Shown here in pieces: positions 53,822 through 62,874 of a stretch of DNA of 64,000 nucleotides. The translations under genes and the position numbers were made by a program. The stretch is from positions 114,949 through 178,948 of the forward strand of contig JAKRSH010000027.1 of the NCBI GenBank assembly GCA_022402465.1. Reading direction: 5' to 3'. Source of the stretch: Leptospiraceae bacterium. GTDB taxonomy: Bacteria; Spirochaetota; Leptospiria; Leptospirales; Leptospiraceae. The notes below the pieces were generated by a model. That model saw nothing but the letters and a program-made list of their open reading frames with translations. It made no database searches and was not told the origin of the DNA. The number at the start of each line of letters is the position of its first letter. Positions within the stretch are counted from its first letter, which is position 1.

Positions 53822-54804
53822 TGAATAGCAAAGACAAAGCGGCACTGATCTATAGGCTACTTGACAAAGACCTCCCCTTGGAGGTCTTTAACTATCTTTC
53901 AGATGATGAAGCAAAGAAAATACTTACTCGTTACGAGAAGGTAAAAAATCCATCTACCAAGATAGAGAACTCCATCCTTAGAGAATTCAATGCAAAATTA
54001 AGTTCGGTAAAAAGATTAGAGCCACAAATAGCTCAAGGTAATTCTCTTGAACAAAATGAACTCGAAAGACTCATCCAAGAAATCAATAATATTGTTATAG
54101 AAGAAGAAACAAACCAAGATTCTGGAATAGATATTCTGCAATCTATGAATTTAGAAGAACTGAGAAGATTGATTTTTGATGAAGACCCATCTCTTATTGC
54201 TCAGATTCTTACCTTTTGCCCCACGTCTCTTGCCAAAGAAGCAATTCACTTCCTTCCCAAAAATCTCAAAGAATTGGTATTCGAAGAGATGGGAAATTTT
54301 GATTTTCACTCTAGAGATTTACGTGATGAATTAGAAAGATTCATTCATTTCAAGAAAAACTTTCTTAGCACGAATCAATCTCCCCAAAAAGTAAAATGGA
54401 AGCAGGGAAAAAAGGCAGCAGAACTCTTAAGTTCACTGAATCCGGGAGAATCCCAAGAAATCTTATCGAAAATACAGAAAAAACGACCTGGCTATGCCGA
54501 AAATATAATAGAACATTACTATAGTTTTAAAGATTTACTTCTTTTAGGACGGACGACTCTCTCTAGATTTTTGGGCGAGTTCCATGCCTTGGTTTTGGCT
54601 ACAGCACTGAAAGGTGTAGAAAAGAATCTCAAGTCAGAGATCTTAGCAAGTCTAGATCCTTGGCTTGCAAAATCCGTTCAATTGGAATCTGATTCTTTGG
54701 GTGCCGTCTCGCTTGCAGAAATTGAAGAATGCCACAAAGGCATACTTGATAGACTTAGGGAAGAGATAGAAGAAGGAAGAATCAAGCTATGGAGGTTTAG
54801 GTAA
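53821..54804 (+). CDS. fliG: flagellar motor switch protein FliG (divergent)
   Basis: A 327-residue FliG-type protein immediately after fliF. The N-terminal FliF-binding region is short. The middle armadillo segment has DEDPSLIAQILTFCPTSLAKEAIHFLPKNLKELVFEEM, where the EHPQ motif has become EDPS. The C-terminal part has SFKDLLLLGRTTLSRFLGEFHALVLATALKGVEKNLKSEIL, which aligns with the MFVFEDL and ALKG regions. The torque helix SLDPWLAKSVQLESDSLGAVSLAEIE lacks most of the charges that contact MotA in E. coli. Spirochaetes carry several FliG paralogues, so this may be a structural or non-torque version. Confidence 0.85.
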   Translation: MNSKDKAALIYRLLDKDLPLEVFNYLSDDEAKKILTRYEKVKNPSTKIENSILREFNAKLSSVKRLEPQIAQGNSLEQNELERLIQEINNIVIEEETNQDSGIDILQSMNLEELRRLIFDEDPSLIAQILTFCPTSLAKEAIHFLPKNLKELVFEEMGNFDFHSRDLRDELERFIHFKKNFLSTNQSPQKVKWKQGKKAAELLSSLNPGESQEILSKIQKKRPGYAENIIEHYYSFKDLLLLGRTTLSRFLGEFHALVLATALKGVEKNLKSEILASLDPWLAKSVQLESDSLGAVSLAEIEECHKGILDRLREEIEEGRIKLWRFR

Positions 54805-54810
54805 ATCAGA

Positions 54811-55734
54811 ATGGCAAAACTCGTATTCAAACCAATTCAAATCGCTGGCTTACAAGATGAAGTAGATATATCTATACCAGATAAGTACAAAAAGTACCAT
54901 AGAGATGAAGATGCGGAAGAATTCGAGGTAGACCAAGAAGGGAATATCATTGAACAATACCAAGGTCCATCCATTGAAGAAATTGAAGCTGAACTTAATC
55001 GCTACAGACAAGAAACAGAAGATCAAGTCAAACAACTATTAGACGACGCTAGAACAAAATCACGAGAAATCGAAGACGAGGGTAGAACCAAAGCCTTCCA
55101 AATGATCCAAGACTCTAAAGAGAAAATAAAACTCGAAGAGGACAGTGGTAAAGCAAAAGCAGAGCAGATTCTTGACCGTGCCAAAATGGAAGTGGAACGG
55201 ATGATCAAAGAAGCTGAGATGAAGGTTGCTGAAATTGAACATGAAGCCTATCAGAAAGGATATGATGCAGGTCGAGAAGTTGGTTTCAAGAAAGGACAAG
55301 GGGAAGTTCGAAGATTGATAGACCGACTCGGAACCATAGTCGGTAAGGCAATTGACATTCGAGAAGAAATTCTAGCAGCATCCGAAAAGCAGATGGTTGA
55401 AATGATCTTAATTATTGCAAGAAAAGTAATCAAAGATGAGATCATAGAAAGAAAAGAAATCGTACTAAATAATATCAGAGAAGCCTTGAAACGAATCAAG
55501 GATAGAGATAGAGTGGATATTCGGGTGAACTTCCAAGACTTGGAACTCACTACACAGCATAAGGATGAATTGATTAAATTGATGGAATCTCTGAGAAAAG
55601 TAAATATCTATGAAGACTCTAGAGTTGATAGAGGTGGAGTGATCATAGAAACAGATGTAGGTGCAATTGATGCACGTATTTCTACTCAGTTGAAAGAAAT
55701 TGAAGAAGCAATTCGAAATGCCGAACCAATATGA
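54811..55734 (+). CDS. fliH: flagellar export ATPase regulator FliH
   Basis: FliH binds the FliI ATPase and links it to the export gate. At 307 residues the protein has a variable N-terminus (about 1-55), a long coiled coil with repeated alanine- and glutamate-rich heptads (about 55-165; KQLLDDARTKSREIEDEGRTKAFQMIQ...). The FliH C-terminal domain (about 165-307) follows, with YQKGYDAGREVGFKKGQGEVRRL and SRVDRGGVIIETDVGAIDARISTQLKEIEEAI typical of the family end. fliI does not follow; instead the next gene overlaps by four bases and encodes a kinase-like protein. Confidence 0.92.
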   Translation: MAKLVFKPIQIAGLQDEVDISIPDKYKKYHRDEDAEEFEVDQEGNIIEQYQGPSIEEIEAELNRYRQETEDQVKQLLDDARTKSREIEDEGRTKAFQMIQDSKEKIKLEEDSGKAKAEQILDRAKMEVERMIKEAEMKVAEIEHEAYQKGYDAGREVGFKKGQGEVRRLIDRLGTIVGKAIDIREEILAASEKQMVEMILIIARKVIKDEIIERKEIVLNNIREALKRIKDRDRVDIRVNFQDLELTTQHKDELIKLMESLRKVNIYEDSRVDRGGVIIETDVGAIDARISTQLKEIEEAIRNAEPI

Positions 55735-57704
55735 TTTCGTATTTAAAGAAAAATTTCTATCTTAGAAATATTTTATTCATTTTTATCTACTTAAGTATAA
55801 CAACTTCTTCGGTATATTCTGTACCTTGTGGAAGTTTTATTTCAGATCTCAATCGTAAGTGGGAATTCTCTGAAGCTTGGCAATTTAGGAAGGGAGATAA
55901 TCTAGATTGGAAGGAACTCCAAGTTGAAGAAACTTTTTGGATCCAAAGAAATATCCCGGATTACGGAATTTCCAAAACAGAAAATATTTCTGGGTACCAT
56001 TGGTATCGCTGTAAAATTATCCTACCTGAAAATTTTGCGGCACCTATCCAACCCCTAGGAATTCAATTTGGAAAGATAAGAGATATAGATGAGGTATATC
56101 TAAATGGAAGCTTAATTGGTAAAACTGGTTCCCTGCTCCCTAATTTAGATCCAGACTTTCATAGGGAGAGAATCTATTCTATTCCGACCAATCTTTTACT
56201 TCCAGGTGAAAATGTAATATCCGTTCGAATTTATGCAGTGGGTAAGCAACAGGGCCTAAAAACTATTCCAACAATTTATAACGAAGCTGAACTCATTCAA
56301 AAGCAATTCTCTTCTGAAAGTATAGCTATAGGTTTCGGATATATTTTTATTCTAATGGGAATATATTTCTTAACTGGAGCATTTATCAGAGGACTAAGAG
56401 CTGAAAATACTTTTTTTGGATTATTCTCTATAAGCATAGGCTTATATACTTTAGTTAGAACTCAGTATAGATATGAAATATTTCAAACCTTCCAAGGCTC
56501 TTATATTTTTGAATTGATGATTCTTGTTCCCTTACCTGCCTTATTTATAAATTTTTTAATCTTTCATTTGAATAGTAAAAGGAATATATTCGTAATCGCT
56601 TTAGAAGTTTTTTTGGGAATACTATTTGTTACAATCCCTTTTATCAAAACTTTGTCTGGTTGGACATTAATCATTGCTGCTTTTAATTATGCACTTCCTG
56701 TGGTCTTTGGAATTGTTGTTTATTATATTGTATCCAATTTTAAAGCAAACTTTGCTAAGCTTAGGTTTATATTAATAGGACTTATAGGATTATTTCCAAC
56801 AATAATCATTGATTCACTTACTGCTTTGGAAATACTATCTTTGGAAGGTACAATTTATTTTGGCTTCTTTTTCTTTTTACTACTAATATCTGTTCAACTA
56901 TCAGAAGAAATGGTCTCAAGCTTAGAGAAATATATAGCCATGGAATCTGAATTGATTCAAATGGAGAAGATTAAAACTGGTTTCCTTCTCAATATTTCAA
57001 ATGAGTTTAAAACTGGAATTGAAAAGATAGCTCTTGTTGTTGGTAAATTAAACCAAACCAAAAAATTGAATAAATCCGAAAAACCTGCAAGCCAAGTTTT
57101 AGATTCGCAATTACGAAATACCATTTCTATGATCGATGAGGCGATTTTACTGAGTAATATTGAAGAAGGAAATTACAAAATCCATCATTCTCATATTACT
57201 GTTAGCGAAATTATCATGGACTGCATACAACTCTCAGAGCAAAGATTGGATCAAAAAAGAAAAAACCTTCATGTTACTATCCATCCTAGTGATGCAAATG
57301 TAGAGACTGATCCAGTTCTTTTTCGAGCGATAAGTAGAAATTTAATTGAAAATGCTTTTCTATACACGGATAAATCCGTTCGTATAGATGTAGACTTCGA
57401 GTTGAAAGACCACCAATATATATTAACCATTTCTGATGAAGGCCTTGGTATGAATCATTTCGAACAAGAAAACCTCTTTAAGAAATTTATACGTGGTGCT
57501 AAGGATAATATCATTCCAGGAGCTGGCATAGGTCTCACCTTAGTTAACGCTAGCACCAATTTGTTAGGTGGAACTCTGAAAGTAAAATCTGCTGAAGGAA
57601 TGGGCTCCATTTTTGTCATAACGATTCCTACTGAATCAAGCTCTCATTCTAAAGAAGTAATTACCTCACCTAAAAAATTAAATAAGAAAAAGGTGAAATC
57701 TTGA
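55731..57704 (+). CDS. 7TMR-DISM pseudo-histidine kinase A
   Basis: A 657-residue membrane signalling protein. It has a signal sequence, then an extracytoplasmic jelly-roll/galactose-binding-like domain (about 30-185; FGKIRDIDEVYLNGSLIGKTG and PGENVISVRIYA). Seven transmembrane helices of 7TMR-DISM type follow (about 195-390). The cytoplasmic kinase-like part has a coiled H-box region in which KTGFLLNISNEFKTGIEKI replaces the usual FLANMSHELRTPL, so the phospho-acceptor His is Asn424 and the Pro is Gly. The ATPase domain (about 515-635) is intact: ISRNLIENAFLYT, ISDEGLGM and PGAGIGLTLV. It overlaps fliH by four bases, so a flagellar role is likely. Confidence 0.85.
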   Translation: MISYLKKNFYLRNILFIFIYLSITTSSVYSVPCGSFISDLNRKWEFSEAWQFRKGDNLDWKELQVEETFWIQRNIPDYGISKTENISGYHWYRCKIILPENFAAPIQPLGIQFGKIRDIDEVYLNGSLIGKTGSLLPNLDPDFHRERIYSIPTNLLLPGENVISVRIYAVGKQQGLKTIPTIYNEAELIQKQFSSESIAIGFGYIFILMGIYFLTGAFIRGLRAENTFFGLFSISIGLYTLVRTQYRYEIFQTFQGSYIFELMILVPLPALFINFLIFHLNSKRNIFVIALEVFLGILFVTIPFIKTLSGWTLIIAAFNYALPVVFGIVVYYIVSNFKANFAKLRFILIGLIGLFPTIIIDSLTALEILSLEGTIYFGFFFFLLLISVQLSEEMVSSLEKYIAMESELIQMEKIKTGFLLNISNEFKTGIEKIALVVGKLNQTKKLNKSEKPASQVLDSQLRNTISMIDEAILLSNIEEGNYKIHHSHITVSEIIMDCIQLSEQRLDQKRKNLHVTIHPSDANVETDPVLFRAISRNLIENAFLYTDKSVRIDVDFELKDHQYILTISDEGLGMNHFEQENLFKKFIRGAKDNIIPGAGIGLTLVNASTNLLGGTLKVKSAEGMGSIFVITIPTESSSHSKEVITSPKKLNKKKVKS

Positions 57705-59728
57705 AATCAATTCTTTTGACTCATTCTGAATATACTACTCCTAATTTTATTTCGATATATTTACTAAGAAAGATCTTATACGCTTCCTCTATTCTAATGA
57801 TCTTTCTTGCTATCAACTGTGGATCCAAATCACAAAACATAGATACCATTGATCTTGCAGGAGAGGACTGGTCCATTTCACTATCTGATAATTTGGAATA
57901 TGCTCTACCTGAAATATCTCACAGTGCTTGGGAGACCGTAAGTCTTCCCAACAATATCAATTCTTTCGTTAAAGCATCTGATGGAGCTGTGTGGCTTAGA
58001 AAGAACTTTGAATTCAATCCAGATAATTTCAAAGGAAATCCTGCTGTCTATTTAGGAAAAATCTATGAGAAGGACCAAGTTTATATCAATGGAGTTCTTA
58101 TCGGAGAAAATGGAGGAAGAGAGGCTAACTTTGGTCGAAAGAGAATCTATCCCATCCCTCATTCTTTGCTAATAAGTGGTGAGAACACAATTGCCATTCG
58201 AATCTATTCTTCCCTTTCAGGTAGTGCAGGTATTATCTCATCACCAATCTCAATCGCCCCCTTTGATTATGCCTGGGAGCAGGAATGGAGATTTGCGAAT
58301 AAAGAATTTATCTATGTATCTTTTTTCTTTTTTATTGGCATATTTTATTTGTTAAACTATTTAAAGATGAAAGATACGAAAGAATATAGAAGCTTTTCCA
58401 TATTTGCTTTAACTTATTGTATATACGAATTCTCTAGAAATGATTATAGATTTAATGTTTATAATAACTTTTTATTTTTTAAATTTTTAGAATATGCAAC
58501 TTTGTTTTTCATTCCATACCAATTCTTAAGATTTGTGGAAGAATTTCTAAAATTTAAAAAATTTAAATATTCTAAATTGTATTTTTTACTTTCCGCATCC
58601 TTTGTTCTTCTTTTCGCAATTATACAGAAACCTCAATTCTGGTATGCCTTTGTTGGATACTGGGATTTTCAATTGCCTATAACTTTAGGGTATACCATCT
58701 ATTTAACTTTTATTCGAATTCGAGAAAAAGTAATAGGAGCCTATATCCAAGGTATAGGACTTTTTTATATTTTCTATGCTATCATTAAACAAATTCTCAT
58801 CGAAAGAGGAATAGCAAACTTAGAATCTTCCCTTGAGACATCCGTATTATTTTACTTCTTTCTTATGACAATAGCACTTAGGCTACAATTTCTTTTTGTT
58901 AAAAGAAAAATTCAAAAACGCTATGACCAATTACGGGAAGCAGATACCTTACGAGATAAAATATTTAGACATATGGAGATGATGATCTCTAAGCCTCTAA
59001 AATATATGCATGCTATTCTATTAGAGATGGATCTACTTAAGGATGCTAAATTAAAGAAAGAAAAGATTCATGAAATAGAAAATATACAAAGCACCTTACA
59101 GCCTTTAATGGATGATATCATTGAATTATCTAGATTAGAAGTAATGAAGGAAGTCCCCTTTAAGGCTTCAGTTCCCTTTGTTGATTTCATTAAGGAAGTA
59201 ATTCCATCTAATTCGATAACCTATTCAATCAAAGTAGAAGCTGATACCTTGATTGAGAATAGCTTAGAACTTATTAATTCTATAGTAATTCGTCTAATAG
59301 ATTTTCCGAGTATACAAGATTTTACTCACAATGACTTAATTATTACCCAAGATCTAAGAGGGAATGTCCACTTTAGATTTTTACTCTTCCATTCTAATCC
59401 TAAAATCGCGGTAAAAGTTTATAATGACTTACAGAACAATTTATCCTTGGAAGATACCAATTCTATAAAATGGCAGATCATTAAACAAATTGCACGCCTG
59501 TTAGAAGCAAAACTGGAATTAAAAATTATTAAAAGGAAATACCTTAGGATTGATCTAGGTCTAACTGCGATTCAAGCACCTGCCTCAGAACTTACTCCTA
59601 TCAAGGAAACCAAAACTATTATTTCCAAGAACAGAACGGATAAGACCGCAAGCCCCAAGCAAGATTGGAAGGATGAACTGAAGACTATTTATACAAATAT
59701 TCGATCTAAGTTATCTAAAAAGAAGTGA
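57701..59728 (+). CDS. 7TMR-DISM pseudo-histidine kinase B, lipoprotein signal
   Basis: A 675-residue relative of the preceding protein. The N-terminus has a hydrophobic stretch with a lipobox-like FLAINCGS (Cys40). A jelly-roll-like domain follows (VYLGKIYEKDQVYINGVLIGENGG and SGENTIAIRIYSS), then seven helices (about 200-400). The H-box-like helix reads TLRDKIFRHMEMMISKPLKYMHAI, placing Met427 where His is expected. The ATPase part (about 515-630) has lost N, G1 and G2 boxes, so it probably neither binds ATP nor phosphorylates. It starts at TTG, overlapping the first pseudo-kinase gene by four bases. The two may form a heteromer; this is inference. Confidence 0.82.
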   Translation: MKSILLTHSEYTTPNFISIYLLRKILYASSILMIFLAINCGSKSQNIDTIDLAGEDWSISLSDNLEYALPEISHSAWETVSLPNNINSFVKASDGAVWLRKNFEFNPDNFKGNPAVYLGKIYEKDQVYINGVLIGENGGREANFGRKRIYPIPHSLLISGENTIAIRIYSSLSGSAGIISSPISIAPFDYAWEQEWRFANKEFIYVSFFFFIGIFYLLNYLKMKDTKEYRSFSIFALTYCIYEFSRNDYRFNVYNNFLFFKFLEYATLFFIPYQFLRFVEEFLKFKKFKYSKLYFLLSASFVLLFAIIQKPQFWYAFVGYWDFQLPITLGYTIYLTFIRIREKVIGAYIQGIGLFYIFYAIIKQILIERGIANLESSLETSVLFYFFLMTIALRLQFLFVKRKIQKRYDQLREADTLRDKIFRHMEMMISKPLKYMHAILLEMDLLKDAKLKKEKIHEIENIQSTLQPLMDDIIELSRLEVMKEVPFKASVPFVDFIKEVIPSNSITYSIKVEADTLIENSLELINSIVIRLIDFPSIQDFTHNDLIITQDLRGNVHFRFLLFHSNPKIAVKVYNDLQNNLSLEDTNSIKWQIIKQIARLLEAKLELKIIKRKYLRIDLGLTAIQAPASELTPIKETKTIISKNRTDKTASPKQDWKDELKTIYTNIRSKLSKKK

Positions 59729-60409
59729 GTCAAGTATAGGGAAATTGTGTTCAGGCTGCTTCTTATTTCCGGGTCGATTCATAAGAAAGACTTTCCAACC
59801 TGCTAGGCTAGCCGCTTGGGCTTCTTCCAAAATATCCGTATAAAATGCACAATCTTCATTAGAGCATGAAGTTTGAATTGCAATATTTTTATAACTCTCA
59901 ACTTCTCTCTTTCCGCCAACCTTGGTATCAAAGTAAGCTTGTATAAATTCCCTTAGATCACCAAAGATTGAATATTGCATAAATAATATCTGAGCTTCCA
60001 CAGATCCTGAAGAATAAATATAGACTGGAATAGATTTTTCTTTGCACTGTTTTAAAAAAATTGGCACATCTTCGAATAACTCAGCTTTCAGATCACCTAA
60101 CTCGAATCCTTCTTTCCAAATTCTTCCTTGGACCCATTTTAATGCACCGAACTTTCTATCGATTCGAATAAGATGGTGAAGGTAAGCATGTATTTGTCGA
60201 ATGTCACTAGGATCAGTTATTTCTGCAAAATCGGAATTCTGAAAATCCTTTTTATTTTCTAAAAGAATACTTTCTAATTGATCTTTAGGTAATGGCTCTT
60301 TGCGTAAGTAGTCTAAGAGTCTCTCAGTGGAATAAGGAAATAAAATCTCATGAACAAAAGATATAGGTCCTATGGTTCCTTCAATATCTAAAATAATTGA
60401 CTTAGGCAT
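59711..60409 (-). CDS. mtnC: enolase-phosphatase E1 (acireductone synthase)
   Basis: A 232-residue HAD-superfamily enzyme of methionine salvage that enolises and dephosphorylates diketo-methylthiopentyl phosphate. The nucleophile segment is ILDIEGTIGPISFVHEILFPY, the family-typical WVQGRIWKEGFELGDLKAELFEDV follows, the second HAD motif is VYIYSSGSVEAQ, and the acidic motif reads FYTDILEEAQAASLAGW. The stop overlaps the pseudo-kinase B stop region by 18 bases. Its start overlaps the MFS gene stop by 8 bases, so it is the last gene of a three-gene minus-strand unit. No other mtn gene is in view. Confidence 0.93.
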   Translation of the reverse strand: MPKSIILDIEGTIGPISFVHEILFPYSTERLLDYLRKEPLPKDQLESILLENKKDFQNSDFAEITDPSDIRQIHAYLHHLIRIDRKFGALKWVQGRIWKEGFELGDLKAELFEDVPIFLKQCKEKSIPVYIYSSGSVEAQILFMQYSIFGDLREFIQAYFDTKVGGKREVESYKNIAIQTSCSNEDCAFYTDILEEAQAASLAGWKVFLMNRPGNKKQPEHNFPILDSLLFR

Positions 60410-61751
60410 GTTCTAATTCCTTTTGCATCAGAATCTCATCCTTTGCATAATTTTTAATAATGATCCACCAGAACAAACTACAGGGTATCCAAAACAAAAT
60501 GGAAATGGAAAGTGCAAGTGGACGATCTGTTGTTCGAAGTAAGATAGCGGCACTCATAGCAGGACCCAGACCCTTGCCAAGGTCATCTGTAAGATTGTAT
60601 AATGAAAAAATTGCTGCCCTTCTTTTCGGAACATTTACATTGATTAGAACAGCTCGTACATTTGCACCTGTGATGGAAATCAAGAACCCAGTAAAAATAT
60701 TTAGTAAGACAAATGGTAGCCCAGAGTGAGCTAAATCTCCTGCATACAATAACCAAAGAGCAGGAAAGATTCCCAAAAAAGTACTTAGTCCACAGAATAT
60801 GGGTTGGTAGACTTTCTTAATATTATAAAGCCATTGTCCAATCACTCCTCCAAAGAAAAAGCCCATAAAGACACCAATGGCACTAAATGTTAGTAAGCCC
60901 GCGGCTTCTGTCTTTCCCAAGGAGTGAGCTCTTTCATAATGATCTACTAAAAATACAAAAAATACGCCCCAGGGAACACAGCCTGGAATTCCTTGTAAGA
61001 AGACACCAATATTCGTCTTATTTGCAAAGAGTATTTTAAAATCTTGGAAAGTAATCTTATGGGATGCCTCATCTATGCTATTTCCCTGCGAATCAAGTTC
61101 CATAGCTCCACGTTTGGGTTCACTGCAAAAGAAATAATAAATTGCTGCAAAGAAGAAGGATGGAATGGAAAGATAAAGAAAAGACAACCTCCATCCATTT
61201 ACAGGATCAGCCTCACCTAAGATACCACCAACTAACTGCCCTATTCCGACACCGAGTCCCATAGATAGAGATACAAAACCAGTAGCTATTGCTCTTGAAG
61301 TATTGGAAAAATAATCACCTATAATAGAGAAAAGCAAAGGAAAAATTCCACCCAAACCAAATCCACAAAGTGTCCTTAGAATCAAAAATTCATTATAGTC
61401 TCTTGCATATGCCGTGAGAAGACAGCTTGTCTCACCTAGAATCACTGTTAGAATTAATAATTGTTTGCGAGAAAAAATCTGTGACAAATATCCCATGCTA
61501 ATAGAGACTATGCCACCTAAAATAAAGAAGAATATGGGAATTAAGCCACCAAGATACCAATCAATATCTGCCTGTTCTACCAATCCAAAAGAGGCTCCGA
61601 TATTTTTAAGATTGGGTGCGATCAAATTTTGGTCGGCAAACAAAAAAAAACTCAAGGCGATTATCATCCAAAAAGCAAGAATTCCTCTTGCTTCATGCTG
61701 TGCTAAATCTTGAAGTCCTACAAATCTAAGTGCTGATTTTTTCTGAGTCAT
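60402..61751 (-). CDS. MFS transporter, 12 TM
   Basis: A 449-residue major facilitator superfamily protein, taking the ATG at 61751 (MTQKKSALRF). That ATG follows AAGGAAAC and fits better than the track start at 61778. The loop 2-3 motif reads MGYLSQIFSRKQLLIL. Twelve hydrophobic helices can be counted, with GFGLGGIFPLLFSIIGDYF and GLGVGIGQLVGGILG in the N-half. The overall look is that of the Spinster or sugar/organic-acid type, but the substrate is unknown. It overlaps the upstream secreted-protein gene by 26 bases and mtnC by 8, so it may carry a substrate linked to methionine salvage. Confidence 0.88.
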   Translation of the reverse strand: MTQKKSALRFVGLQDLAQHEARGILAFWMIIALSFFLFADQNLIAPNLKNIGASFGLVEQADIDWYLGGLIPIFFFILGGIVSISMGYLSQIFSRKQLLILTVILGETSCLLTAYARDYNEFLILRTLCGFGLGGIFPLLFSIIGDYFSNTSRAIATGFVSLSMGLGVGIGQLVGGILGEADPVNGWRLSFLYLSIPSFFFAAIYYFFCSEPKRGAMELDSQGNSIDEASHKITFQDFKILFANKTNIGVFLQGIPGCVPWGVFFVFLVDHYERAHSLGKTEAAGLLTFSAIGVFMGFFFGGVIGQWLYNIKKVYQPIFCGLSTFLGIFPALWLLYAGDLAHSGLPFVLLNIFTGFLISITGANVRAVLINVNVPKRRAAIFSLYNLTDDLGKGLGPAMSAAILLRTTDRPLALSISILFWIPCSLFWWIIIKNYAKDEILMQKELEHA

Positions 61752-62772
61752 TTTTTTGTTTCCTTTTCCATGCATCAAATCCCAAAGCTAAGACAAAAAA
61801 GAATCCAACAAATCCAATAACGGCCGCTAAAGCAACATCCCATTCTGGAATCATGCTACCATTTACAATACCACGAGCCTCATTAGGTACAACTGGAAGT
61901 ACAGGAGTTCCACCCTCCATTTGAATTATGGTTTCGTAAGAATCCTTCGAATAATTTACCATAAATGCTTGCAGACCTTCTGGAATATCCTCTTGTAAGA
62001 TTTCAGGTTTTGCATCCGAAGAAAAACGAACTTTCATATCTGTTGGCTTAAGAAAGATTGGTCTTGCTCCCAACTTAGATTCAAAGAATAATTTGTCCTT
62101 AAATTGAAAGCTCTCGGATTCTATAGGAATGCGGTAAGATATTTGCACCTCAGTATTTCCAGGAAGAACTGCCCTATCGACTCTTTGTTTGCCGGAAGAT
62201 TCATTGATAAACTGTAAGGGGATAGCCATTTTAGAATTTCCTTGGGTCCAAGAACCTTGCAGATCTAAGGCTTCTTCAGGGATATAAAAATCTAATCCGC
62301 TCGCATAAATGGACTTAGGTGGTTTTGTTTCATTTCGAAGCAAATAGATTTTGAAAACATGAATGGATTTCTTTTCTCTTACAACCTGCATGAGAGATCT
62401 TGTCTTAAGTAGATCTAGATTTTCCGTTGGTTCATAAACTATGACTTCTTGGGTCTGGGCTCGCATAGCTGGCACAGGAGGAATCATTTTATTGTAATTT
62501 GCTGATTTGTAGCTTACCTGAAGAAGAACTGGGCTGCCCTCTGGAAGATCCAATTTAGGAATCGTGAATTCGCCAGAGATTCCTTTCTGTTCATAAAGCG
62601 GGATCATACTATCTCTAAGGAGGATTACTTTGATACTATCAGCCTTTCCTAGGGATTCTGTGGAACCATTCCATAATTTCACACGAAGGGAAATGCTTTC
62701 GGCAAACACGGGAAACTGAATCATGAAACTCAAAAGAAGGAAGAGGCGGAATTTATTCATTTTTATAATCAT
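61726..62772 (-). CDS. secreted, C-terminally anchored protein of unknown function
   Basis: An unrecognised 348-residue envelope protein. A signal peptide (FRLFLLLSFMIQFPVFAES) lies at the N-terminus; M5 at 62760 is an equally good start. The long extracytoplasmic region is beta-rich (SISLRVKLWNGSTESLGKADSIKVILL, FTIPKLDLPEGSPVLLQVSYKSANYNK, QISYRIPIES). A C-terminal TM helix (about 316-335; VALAAVIGFVGFFFVLALGF) is followed by a short basic tail. The shape resembles carboxypeptidase-regulatory-like or Ig-like domain proteins anchored in the inner membrane. It is first in the unit with the MFS transporter and mtnC. No function is proposed. Confidence 0.65.
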   Translation of the reverse strand: MIIKMNKFRLFLLLSFMIQFPVFAESISLRVKLWNGSTESLGKADSIKVILLRDSMIPLYEQKGISGEFTIPKLDLPEGSPVLLQVSYKSANYNKMIPPVPAMRAQTQEVIVYEPTENLDLLKTRSLMQVVREKKSIHVFKIYLLRNETKPPKSIYASGLDFYIPEEALDLQGSWTQGNSKMAIPLQFINESSGKQRVDRAVLPGNTEVQISYRIPIESESFQFKDKLFFESKLGARPIFLKPTDMKVRFSSDAKPEILQEDIPEGLQAFMVNYSKDSYETIIQMEGGTPVLPVVPNEARGIVNGSMIPEWDVALAAVIGFVGFFFVLALGFDAWKRKQKNDSEKIST

Positions 62773-62843
62773 AGAGGGTAATTTAATTTTTCGGATGCAA
62801 GCTTCCGTGAAAATCTAAAAACAATTTGACAGATAGGTTTTTT

Positions 62844-62871
62844 TTGTCAGCTTGTTAATATCCGACATAAT
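62844..62871 (+). promoter_or_regulatory. candidate promoter for the GT26-like gene
   Basis: TTGTCA (62844-62849), 16 bases, then CATAAT (62866-62871). The predicted transcription start falls at about the ATG (62875). No Shine-Dalgarno is visible before it, so a leaderless mRNA or a downstream start codon should be considered. Confidence 0.3.
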
Positions 62872-62874
62872 TCT

